64,000 nucleotides of DNA. Origin: JACDAV01 sp964626755 (GTDB lineage: Bacteria; Chloroflexota; Limnocylindria; Limnocylindrales; CSP1-4). The notes under the pieces are model-generated. The model did no database searches and was not told the DNA's origin. It saw nothing but the letters and a program-made list of their open reading frames with translations. The stretch spans positions 124,001-188,000 of the forward strand of contig CAZVGO010000050.1 of NCBI GenBank assembly GCA_964626755.1, read 5' to 3'. The position numbers and the translations under genes are program-made. Position 1 is the first letter of the stretch, and every line of letters starts with the position of its first letter. Of this stretch, positions 49,406-55,965 are shown piece after piece.

Positions 49406-50115
49406 AGGATCGCCTCGCCGATCGCCCAGCCGATTCCGGCCAGGACGAACCCGAGGCCGGCGAGGAGCAACCCGGCCGCGGTCCGTGCCCGAACCGTGTC
49501 GCCTCGGCCGAGGACTCGCATCGCCTCCGGGGGCTCGAGGGTCGTCAGGATGAGCGGGCGGCCCAGGCCGGGCTCCATCCGGATCCGGCCGTCGCCGGCG
49601 ACCGGCACTCCGAGGACGATCGCATGCTCGACCGACGAGACCTGCTCGATCCTGGCCCGAAGCGGGGTCTCTGCGGGCAGCCCCGCGGGCAGGCGATCGC
49701 GAACGTCACCGGCGACCCCGGCCGAGAGCCTCGGCACCACGACGAGTCCGGTGTCGAGGGCAGTCCCGTCCACCCCGATCGCGGTGGTTCCTTCGCGGAC
49801 CTCGAACGGGACCTGCTCGCGGCTGTCCTCGACGGTCTCCCAGCCACGACCCGTGTGCGCCTCGAGCCGCGTCCGACGGAGGACGAGCGGCCGGTGCTCG
49901 GCATCGTCGAACTCGTCTGCCGAATCGATCCGGCCGTCGACCCGGACGTAGCGGCGCGCCCCCCTCTCGGCGAGCGAGCGGGCCTCATCGATCGGGACCC
50001 GGGGCGTTGCTGCCAGGAGCCGGCCGATGCGGTAGCCGGGCCCGAACGAGCGCAGCACGACGATGCCCGCGCCGAGCGCGACAGCGCCCGCGGCGATCAG
50101 GAGGAGGGGAGTCAC
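49402..50115 (-). CDS. GIDE-domain membrane protein
   Basis: A 237-residue protein. A first membrane helix, LLLIAAGAVALGAGIVVL, is followed by a soluble region with RYVRVDGRIDSADEFDDAEH, RPLVLRRTRLEAHTGRGWETVED and VPFEVREGTTAIGVDGTALD. This matches the GIDE fold known from mitochondrial MUL1 and from many bacterial membrane proteins. A second helix, AGLLLAGLGFVLAGIGWAIG, closes the protein. No RING finger is present, so ubiquitin ligation is excluded. GTG 50115 is fixed by TATCAT 6 nt upstream. It is coupled to the small secreted protein at 49115. Confidence 0.75.
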   Translation of the reverse strand: MTPLLLIAAGAVALGAGIVVLRSFGPGYRIGRLLAATPRVPIDEARSLAERGARRYVRVDGRIDSADEFDDAEHRPLVLRRTRLEAHTGRGWETVEDSREQVPFEVREGTTAIGVDGTALDTGLVVVPRLSAGVAGDVRDRLPAGLPAETPLRARIEQVSSVEHAIVLGVPVAGDGRIRMEPGLGRPLILTTLEPPEAMRVLGRGDTVRARTAAGLLLAGLGFVLAGIGWAIGEAIL

Positions 50116-50121
50116 GCGGCG

Positions 50122-50127
50122 ATGATA
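50122..50127 (-). promoter_or_regulatory. -10 box (TATCAT), leaderless start at 50115
   Basis: TATCAT is followed by 6 nt and GTG on the minus strand. Confidence 0.5.
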
Positions 50128-50316
50128 TCCGCGGTCACAGAAAGGCCCAAAGGAACCTACCCGACACGTGGGCGTTGAGGCGATCTCGGCCGTTAGTGTC
50201 GCTCGGCCCCTTCGGGCTGAGGCGTACGCTAGCCGCCCCGGCCGGCGCGGGTCAATCGACTTGTCCACCAACTTCGCGTGACCGCGGGCGGTTGTCCACC
50301 CGGCATCCCCACGCCG

Positions 50317-50904
50317 TCAGCCGGCGTGGCGGCCGGTCGCCGGGTCCAGCGCGGTGACCTGGCCGTCGAACGACGAGAGGACGAGGCGACCGCCCACCAG
50401 CTCGGCCTCGGTCACGACGTCCGAGTGCGCGACTCGCCACGCCACGGCCCCATCGGCCTCGATCGCGAATGTCTCGATCTCCGCCTGGACGAGCACGTGC
50501 GCCAGGCGCGACGAACCGAGGAGGCGGACGATCGGCGTGGCCGAGGCATGGGTCCAGCGCAGGTCGCCCGATCGCGCGTCGAGGCCGAACGTCTGAAAGC
50601 CGTAGGTCACGACGAGCAGCCCCTCCGTATCCCAGTAGAGTCCCGCCGGCTCGTCGTAGATCGCCGATGCGAAGCGCCCGGTCCACGCGCCTCCCGGTCC
50701 CTCAACGCGCACCTCGGCGCGACACAGCCGGGCGAAGTCCTGCCCGGCCAACGGCCCGTGGTCGAGGAGCGTTCCGCCCGCCTCGGTCAACGCGAAGACC
50801 GCCCCGCCGTCACCGCTGCCGCCCCACCTCCAGCGCGCGCGGATGCCGCCCGGATACTGGACGGTGGCGTTGCGTGGCTCCGGACCGCCGGTCCCGCCGC
50901 TCAG
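50317..50904 (-). CDS. PQQ-like beta-propeller protein, probable CTG start
   Basis: A 195-residue protein made of WD/PQQ-like strands: GLLVVTYGFQTFGLDARSGDLRWTHAS, IETFAIEADGAVAWRVAHSDVV, and LVLSSFDGQVTALDPATG. The DARSGDLRW and DPATGR phrases are typical of PQQ-like repeats. No ATG or GTG start fits. A CTG at 50904 is in frame and overlaps the upstream stop as CTGA, in the same way as the ATGA and GTGA junctions elsewhere. TTG 50790 is an alternative but would cut the first strands. There is no signal peptide, so it is cytosolic if the start is right. Confidence 0.65.
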   Translation of the reverse strand: MSGGTGGPEPRNATVQYPGGIRARWRWGGSGDGGAVFALTEAGGTLLDHGPLAGQDFARLCRAEVRVEGPGGAWTGRFASAIYDEPAGLYWDTEGLLVVTYGFQTFGLDARSGDLRWTHASATPIVRLLGSSRLAHVLVQAEIETFAIEADGAVAWRVAHSDVVTEAELVGGRLVLSSFDGQVTALDPATGRHAG

Positions 50905-51467
50905 GCGCCGGCGCCCTGCGCGGCCGGGTCGGCGTCGCGGTCGGCCTGTCCGCCTTCGGTGCCCCGCTCCTCGGCGATCGGTGCGACCACCGCATCCGCG
51001 AGCGCCCGGAGGGTCGCCGGGGTGACCGGGAACACCGCGGTCGGCCGGCCGGCGGCCGCCCAGACGAGCGGGAACTGCCCGAGATCGGGGTCCATGACGG
51101 CCCGGATCTCGCGGCTGTGCCCGATTGGCGGGATGCCTCCGATCGAGAAGCCGGTCAGCTCGTGGGCCTCGCGCGCGGTCGCTCGCCGGATCTCGCGCTC
51201 GCCGGTCACTGTCGCCAGCCTCGCCACGTCCACCCGGTTCGAGCCCGCGACGAGGCACAGGATCGGCTCGGGCGCAGCTCCCTCGCCGGGGGCCACGAAC
51301 ACGATGGACTTCACGATCTGGCCGATCTCCGCGCCGACGGCCGCGGCGGCTTCGGCTGCGGTGTGGGTCGACTCGTCGAAGACGGTCACCTCCAACGTCA
51401 CGCCCTTCCGGGCGGCCGCGTCGACCACGCTCTGTATCGCGGGATCGGCCCTCGTCGGCGGCAGCAT
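50901..51467 (-). CDS. ybaK: YbaK/EbsC-type aminoacyl-tRNA deacylase
   Basis: A 188-residue editing-domain protein. VTLEVTVFDESTHTAAEAAAAVG opens the domain, IGQIVKSIVFVA contains the catalytic-site lysine of the family, CLVAGSNRVDVARLA follows, and GFSIGGIPPIGH is the conserved GxxxG(I/V)xPxG loop. Such proteins deacylate mischarged tRNA, often Cys-tRNA-Pro. The tail is acidic and Gly/Ala-rich. ATG 51467 has a TAGACT box 9 nt upstream. The stop overlaps the start of the beta-propeller gene. Confidence 0.9.
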   Translation of the reverse strand: MLPPTRADPAIQSVVDAAARKGVTLEVTVFDESTHTAAEAAAAVGAEIGQIVKSIVFVAPGEGAAPEPILCLVAGSNRVDVARLATVTGEREIRRATAREAHELTGFSIGGIPPIGHSREIRAVMDPDLGQFPLVWAAAGRPTAVFPVTPATLRALADAVVAPIAEERGTEGGQADRDADPAAQGAGA

Positions 51468-51476
51468 CGCGGCGGG

Positions 51477-51482
51477 AGTCTA
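51477..51482 (-). promoter_or_regulatory. -10 box (TAGACT) of the ybaK gene
   Basis: TAGACT ends 9 nt before the ATG at 51467 on the minus strand. Confidence 0.4.
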
Positions 51483-51515
51483 GCACCGGGCCACCGGCCG
51501 GCGTCCCCGACGCGC

Positions 51516-51521
51516 TAGCAT
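51516..51521 (+). promoter_or_regulatory. -10 box (TAGCAT) before a leaderless mini-ORF
   Basis: TAGCAT is followed by 6 nt and GTG ATG at 51528. It drives the mini-ORF and the thiamine pyrophosphokinase gene. Confidence 0.5.
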
Positions 51522-51527
51522 CGCGCG

Positions 51528-51566
51528 GTGATGCAGGCCACCGTCTTCGCCGGGATGCCCGCGTGA
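51528..51566 (+). CDS. Leaderless 12-codon mini-ORF coupled to thiN
   Basis: GTG ATG CAG starts 6 nt after a TAGCAT box and encodes MMQATVFAGMPA. Its stop overlaps the GTG start of the thiamine pyrophosphokinase gene (GTGA). The main gene is in another frame and has no ribosome site of its own. Ribosomes that load on the leaderless end could reinitiate at the overlap. The same layout occurs at 55753-55803. Confidence 0.5.
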   Translation: MMQATVFAGMPA

Positions 51567-52255
51567 GCCTCAAGGCGATCGTCCTCGCGGACGGCGACCG
51601 GCCGCGGGCGTCGACCCTCGACGAGGCATGGCCGGGCTGGCGCGACGAGGTCGAGCTCGTGGTGGCCGCCGACGGCGGCGTGCGCCTGGCCGCCGACCTC
51701 GGCGTGGCGGTCGACCTGTGGGTCGGCGACGGGGACTCGCTCGGCGCAAAGGGCCTCGAGGAGCTACGTGCGTCGGGCGTTCCGATCATCGTGGCGTGGC
51801 AGGACAAGGACGAGTCGGACACGGAGCTGGCCGCGCTGGCCGCCGTCGAGCGCGGAGCAACTGACATCACCATCCTCGGTGCGCTCGGCGGACGGCGGAT
51901 CGACCATGCCCTTGCGAACGTCGCGCTGCTCGCTCACGCGGGCCTGGCCGAGGCGCAATGCCGGCTTCTCGACGAGAACGTTCGGATCACGCTCCTCAGC
52001 GCCCCGGGGACCGACGGCTGGCCGGCCCGCATCCTGCTCACCGGTCGCCCGGGCGGTCTCGTCACGTTGCTCCCCTTTGGCGGCCGCGTCGAGGGCATCG
52101 TCAGCGAAGGCTTGCGGTACCCGCTCAAGGATGAAGCGCTGGACACCGGGCCGGCTCGTGGCCTTTCGAACGTCCGGCTCGGCGACCGCGCCTCCGTCAG
52201 CGTCCGGAGCGGACGGCTGCTGATCGTCGAATCCCCTGCTAGTCTCTCGCCATGA
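51563..52255 (+). CDS. thiN: Thiamine pyrophosphokinase
   Basis: A 230-residue protein of the thiamin pyrophosphokinase family. It transfers pyrophosphate from ATP to thiamine. IVLADGDRPR opens the domain, VVAADGGVRLAADLGVAVDLWVGDGDSL is the conserved ATP-binding block (D-G-G and G-D-x-D-S), DKDESDTELAALAAVERGA matches the second motif, and LGALGGRRIDHALANVALL is the catalytic G-G-R-x-D-H motif. The C-terminal half is a beta-barrel with GRVEGIVSEGLRYPLKDEAL. Start GTG 51563 is supported by the mini-ORF overlap. The stop overlaps the bcp start (ATGA). Confidence 0.88.
   Translation: MSLKAIVLADGDRPRASTLDEAWPGWRDEVELVVAADGGVRLAADLGVAVDLWVGDGDSLGAKGLEELRASGVPIIVAWQDKDESDTELAALAAVERGATDITILGALGGRRIDHALANVALLAHAGLAEAQCRLLDENVRITLLSAPGTDGWPARILLTGRPGGLVTLLPFGGRVEGIVSEGLRYPLKDEALDTGPARGLSNVRLGDRASVSVRSGRLLIVESPASLSP
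52240..52245 (+). promoter_or_regulatory. -10 box (TAGTCT), internal leaderless start of bcp at 52252
   Basis: TAGTCT, inside the 3' end of thiN, is followed by 6 nt and ATG. bcp can therefore be made alone as well as from the thiN transcript. Confidence 0.45.
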
Positions 52256-52758
52256 CGATGCCCGCCGCCGGCGACCCGGCGCCCGAGGTCGCCCTGCCCG
52301 ACGAATCAGGGGCCGTCCATCGGCTGGCGGATCAGCGCGGCCGCTGGACGATCCTCTACTTCTACCCGAAGGACGACACGCCCGGCTGCACGATCGAGGC
52401 GTGCGAGTTCCGCGATGCGAACGAGACGATTCGGGAGCGAGGCGCGGACGTCTGGGGGGTGAGCCCGCAGGGTGCGGCCAGCAAGCGCTCGTTCCGGGAG
52501 AAGTTCGGCCTGCCGTTCACGCTGCTCGCCGACGAGGGCCACAGCGTCGCCGAGGAATACGGCTCGTGGGTCGAGAAGCAGAACTACGGCAAGACGTACT
52601 GGGGGACCGCCCGGACGACGTTCCTCGTCGATCCCGAGGGCCGGATCGCGCGGGTCTGGCCAAAGGTCAAGGCGGAGGGCCACGCGGCCGAGGTGCTGTC
52701 GGCGCTCGACGCCGAGCAGGCCGCGCGCGCCGGCTTGAGCGCCCAATCGCGCACATAA
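52252..52758 (+). CDS. bcp: Thioredoxin-dependent peroxiredoxin (Bcp/PrxQ)
   Basis: A 168-residue peroxiredoxin. ILYFYPKDDTPGCTIEACEF contains the peroxidatic Cys46 and the resolving Cys51, five residues apart as in PrxQ. GVSPQGAASKRSFREKFGLPFTLLADEG and TTFLVDPEGRIARVWPKV complete the fold. It reduces hydrogen peroxide and organic hydroperoxides with thioredoxin. The ATG overlaps thiN, and a separate -10 box allows independent expression. A strong terminator follows. Confidence 0.95.
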   Translation: MTMPAAGDPAPEVALPDESGAVHRLADQRGRWTILYFYPKDDTPGCTIEACEFRDANETIRERGADVWGVSPQGAASKRSFREKFGLPFTLLADEGHSVAEEYGSWVEKQNYGKTYWGTARTTFLVDPEGRIARVWPKVKAEGHAAEVLSALDAEQAARAGLSAQSRT

Positions 52759-52796
52759 CGAGACTTCGCTCGTGGGGGGAAACGAGCGAAGCCTCG
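52759..52796 (+). terminator. Terminator hairpin after bcp
   Basis: Arms 52759-52773 and 52782-52796 form a 15-bp stem with one mismatch (core CTTCGCTCGT) and an 8-nt loop GGGGGGAA. It starts right after the bcp stop. Confidence 0.8.
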
Positions 52797-52870
52797 GCGG
52801 CATTGTCATACGGCAACAGGGACGGCGCAAGCCGAGTGCGTCAGCCGGGATGCCCCTGCCGGAGGATGCG

Positions 52871-53728
52871 ATGAGCGACGACTCGAGGGCGGCGGCAGAG
52901 GCCTCCGGCGGTCCCGGGGCGGCCCTCGAGACGGCGCACGACTGGCGGCCCGAGCGGTTCATGGTCATCGCCGCGCACCCGGACGATGCCGACTTCGGAC
53001 CGGCGGCAACGGCCGCCCGCTGGATCGGGGAGGGCTCGGTCGGCTGGCTCGTGTGCTGCACGAGCGGCGACCAGGGTGGCGAGGATCCGGAGGCGGACCC
53101 GCTCGTGCTCGCGGCGATCCGCGAGCGGGAGCAGCGCGCGGCCGCGGAGGTCGTCGGGTATTCCGGAGTCACCTTCCTCCACCAGCCCGACGGCGCGCTC
53201 GTCAACGACCTCGTGCTCCGCGAGCTGCTCGTGCGCGAGATCCGGACGTTCCGACCCGACGCGGTCCTCGCGACCGACCCGGAGGTCCTGTTCCACTCCG
53301 ATCGCGGGATCAACCACACCGATCACCGGGCGGCCGGCATGGCGGCGGTCGATGCGGTGTATCCGGCCGCCCGCAACCCGATGGCATTCCCGTGGCTCGC
53401 CCGTGAGGGCCTTGCCGCCCACAAGGTCCGCCGCGTCTACCTCTTCTGGTCGAACCAGCCCACCGTGCGGGTCGACATCAGCGCGACGATCGGCCGCAAG
53501 ATCGACGCGCTTCGAGCCCACGCCAGCCAGCTGCGCGATCCCGGCAAGATCGAGGAGTGGGTTCGCGAGTGGGCCGGCGAGGAAGGCAAGGCGATCGGCG
53601 CGGAGGGAGGCGAGGCACTCCGGCTGATCGTCATCGACGACGACGACGGCGACGCGGCGGAGGAGCCCACGTCGAGTGAGGCGGTCGCAGCCGGCGTGTC
53701 CGCGGAGTCGGACGGGAAGCCGGGATAG
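52871..53728 (+). CDS. PIG-L/LmbE family N-deacetylase
   Basis: A 285-residue zinc deacetylase. FMVIAAHPDDADFGPAATAAR has the metal-binding A-H-P-D-D motif. LVCCTSGDQGGEDPE, IREREQRAAAEVVG, and NHTDHRAAGMAAVDAVYPAARNP (the second metal His) follow. Relatives remove acetyl groups from GlcNAc conjugates, for example in mycothiol or bacillithiol synthesis or in lipoglycans. The substrate here is unknown. ATG 52871 has GGAGG 5 nt upstream; an earlier in-frame ATG lies inside the terminator region. The acidic tail is disordered. Confidence 0.9.
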   Translation: MSDDSRAAAEASGGPGAALETAHDWRPERFMVIAAHPDDADFGPAATAARWIGEGSVGWLVCCTSGDQGGEDPEADPLVLAAIREREQRAAAEVVGYSGVTFLHQPDGALVNDLVLRELLVREIRTFRPDAVLATDPEVLFHSDRGINHTDHRAAGMAAVDAVYPAARNPMAFPWLAREGLAAHKVRRVYLFWSNQPTVRVDISATIGRKIDALRAHASQLRDPGKIEEWVREWAGEEGKAIGAEGGEALRLIVIDDDDGDAAEEPTSSEAVAAGVSAESDGKPG

Positions 53729-53761
53729 GGCGCCCGCGCCGGGTCCTGGGTCCCCGGCCGT

Positions 53762-55756
53762 TCACGAGCCCGCGAGCAGCAACGGCCGTAGCCGCGCCCA
53801 GTCGTTCCAGACCTCGGTCAGCGCGTCCGCCCGACGGCCGAGCATGCTGACCAGCTCGCCGAGCGTCAGCCCACCGGCGGCCTCTGCGAGGTATTCGTCC
53901 GCGGCGACGGCGACCTCCCGGAACAGCTCGCCGATCTCCGCCTCGCTGGGCCACGGCCGGACTCGCATTGGATCGAGGCCTGCGTAGCCGACCGCGAGCG
54001 AGAGGTCGCGCTGGGTGGGGACGCGCTCGTCCGCCCATCCACCGAGTCCATCGAACCGGAAGCCGAGTGACGCCAGGGCGGCCGTGATGTCACGGTTCTG
54101 GGCGCGGCTGAATCCGCCCCAGAATGGGTGCTCGAGCGGGAACGTCAGCGCGGCGGCCTCGATCGATCGTCCGAGAATGGCGTCGACGAGGTCCGCGAGC
54201 TCGACCTGCCAGCGGCGTCGCTCCTCGGCATCGTTGCCGGCGAGCTGAGCGACCAGGCGGTTGAGGGTCGCCCGGTCGCCGCGAACGAGGCGGAGGATCG
54301 CCGGCGCGGCATCGCCGGTGCGGCCGAATGCGGCCGCGAGCTCGGTCGGCTTCGGTCGCTCGGCTTTCTTCGGGGCGGTCGCGCCACGCGGCGCGGTCCG
54401 CGGGACGGGCGCGGCTGCGGCGCCGGCCGGTACCGGCGCCGGCCGGGCCGGGGCCGGGCCTGCAACCGCCGCCGGCGGCTCTGCAGGCGCCTTCGCCGCG
54501 GGCGCGGGTCTCGTCGCCGGCGGCGTGGCAGCGGCCGCCGCCTTCGCTGCGTCCTGGGCCTTGGCCGCGGCCTCCTGGCATTCGGCGACGGAGTCCCGGG
54601 CGGCACGGCAGGCGGCCTCCGATGACTCGGCCGCCCGTCGAGCGGCGTCGGCATCGAGGGTGAGGCGCTCGATCCTCCGCGTCACCGCGGCGGCGGCCTC
54701 GCGTTCCCGGACGACCGAGGCAGCGGCCTCGCGCGCGGCGCGGTTGATCCGGTTGATCTCGGTCAGCCAGTCGCGGGCTGCGGCCTCGACCCCGTCCTTC
54801 ACGCTGGCCGCCGCGCGGTCGCGCCGGAACGACTGCTGGGCGGCCTCCTTGGCCTCGCGCATCGTGCGCGGGTCGGCGACTGTCGCCGCCTTGTCGGCTG
54901 CCGCCTTGTGCTCGTCATACGCGCGGTGTGCGGCCCCGAGGCTGCTGTGCGCGGCCTCGGCCTGCTGGCGTGCGCGGTACGCGAGCGTGCAGCGCTCGTC
55001 GGCCCAGCGGCGCTGTCCGGCGCAGGGGTCGGTGGGGTCGTCGCCGGATCTGTCGGGTGGACCGGATGGGCCGCCACCACCGGTCACGGGCGAACCCGGA
55101 CGGGCGCCGGCACCCGCGGGCGTGCCGCCACCGGGCGTTCCGCCACCCGACGGCGGATCGCCCGCCGGCCGCGCGACGGAAGAGATGCGGTCGACCTGGC
55201 CGCCGCTGAGGACCGATCGCCCGAGGCCCTGTGCGCCCATCGCGCGATCGGCCGCGCGGCCCGCGGCCTGGCGCAGCGCGGCGAGAGTCCAGTCCGTCTC
55301 GTGGTGGATCTGGATCCCGATCGACGACAGGCGGGCGGGGATGGTCCCGTAGCGCGGAGCGGCAAACGCCAGCGCGCCCGCGCCGCCGCCGACCGAGCCG
55401 ACGGCGGCGAAGTGCTCACCGACCGCCGGAAACGGCCGCGCCGTACGCGTGGAGCGGAGCTCCCCCGCGGCCGACGCAAGGCTGCCGGACAGAACAGGGG
55501 TTCGATCAAGGATGGCCGGATGGACGCTCTGCCAGCGATCCGCCGGACCGCCCCTTGCCGGTTCCGCCGCGGTGGTCGCGAACGGGTCGACGGCGAGCGT
55601 CGCGGCCCGTCGGCGGGGAATGCTGTTCGGTGTGACGGTCAAGCGCACCTCACGCGGAGCACGGGGCCTGCTGCGAAGGACTGCGAAGAGTGCCGCACCG
55701 GTGGCGGCGCCAAGGACGACCCCGAGCCCCAGGAAGGCGACCTCGCCCCCGGTCAA
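53762..55756 (-). CDS. Large Ala-rich coiled-coil membrane protein
   Basis: A 664-residue protein. The first 30 residues are a membrane helix (VAFLGLGVVLGAATGAALFAVL). A Gly/Pro-rich region at about 185-230 is followed by long alanine-rich helices (ARQQAEAAHSSLGAAHRAYD, EAAARDWLTEINRINRAARE, AAAVTRRIERLTLDADAARR). A Pro/Ala linker follows. The end (about 470-664) is a separate helical domain: LVRGDRATLNRLVAQLAGND, LTFPLEHPFWGGFSRAQNRD. No known family is recognised. TTG 55756 overlaps the stop of a leaderless mini-ORF (TTGA). GAGGAG lies 11 nt upstream. Confidence 0.75.
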   Translation of the reverse strand: MTGGEVAFLGLGVVLGAATGAALFAVLRSRPRAPREVRLTVTPNSIPRRRAATLAVDPFATTAAEPARGGPADRWQSVHPAILDRTPVLSGSLASAAGELRSTRTARPFPAVGEHFAAVGSVGGGAGALAFAAPRYGTIPARLSSIGIQIHHETDWTLAALRQAAGRAADRAMGAQGLGRSVLSGGQVDRISSVARPAGDPPSGGGTPGGGTPAGAGARPGSPVTGGGGPSGPPDRSGDDPTDPCAGQRRWADERCTLAYRARQQAEAAHSSLGAAHRAYDEHKAAADKAATVADPRTMREAKEAAQQSFRRDRAAASVKDGVEAAARDWLTEINRINRAAREAAASVVREREAAAAVTRRIERLTLDADAARRAAESSEAACRAARDSVAECQEAAAKAQDAAKAAAAATPPATRPAPAAKAPAEPPAAVAGPAPARPAPVPAGAAAAPVPRTAPRGATAPKKAERPKPTELAAAFGRTGDAAPAILRLVRGDRATLNRLVAQLAGNDAEERRRWQVELADLVDAILGRSIEAAALTFPLEHPFWGGFSRAQNRDITAALASLGFRFDGLGGWADERVPTQRDLSLAVGYAGLDPMRVRPWPSEAEIGELFREVAVAADEYLAEAAGGLTLGELVSMLGRRADALTEVWNDWARLRPLLLAGS

Positions 55757-55803
55757 CGCCGCCGAGTCTCCTCGACCGGTCGGATTCCGACCGACTCCAT
55801 CAT
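55753..55803 (-). CDS. Leaderless 16-codon mini-ORF coupled to the coiled-coil gene
   Basis: ATG ATG GAG starts 6 nt after a TACATT box and encodes MMESVGIRPVEETRRR. Its TGA overlaps the TTG start of the long membrane protein (TTGA). GAGGAG inside the mini-ORF could act as the ribosome site for that TTG. This repeats the layout upstream of thiN. Confidence 0.5.
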   Translation of the reverse strand: MMESVGIRPVEETRRR

Positions 55804-55809
55804 CGTCGA

Positions 55810-55815
55810 AATGTA
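55810..55815 (-). promoter_or_regulatory. -10 box (TACATT) before a leaderless mini-ORF
   Basis: TACATT is followed by 6 nt and ATG ATG at 55803 on the minus strand. Confidence 0.45.
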
Positions 55816-55965
55816 GCTGCGAGCGGACCGCAGGTCAAATCGCGCGTCCGTGCGGGCGCCGTGTTATGCAAGCGTCCCGAGGCGGATGGTAGATTCGGGC
55901 CCTCGCCGCCACGCCGGCCCGTTCCTGTCGTCCTGCGTCGATCCCACCACTGAGGCACGACCTTC

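Noticed and set aside
49402..50115. Calling the GIDE protein a ubiquitin ligase because of its MUL1 relatives
   Set aside because: There is no RING domain and bacteria lack the pathway; only the GIDE fold is shared.
50260..50300. Two TTGTCCACC sequences resembling DnaA boxes
   Set aside because: Only two imperfect copies are present, with no dnaA, dnaN or AT-rich stretch nearby, so an origin is not supported.
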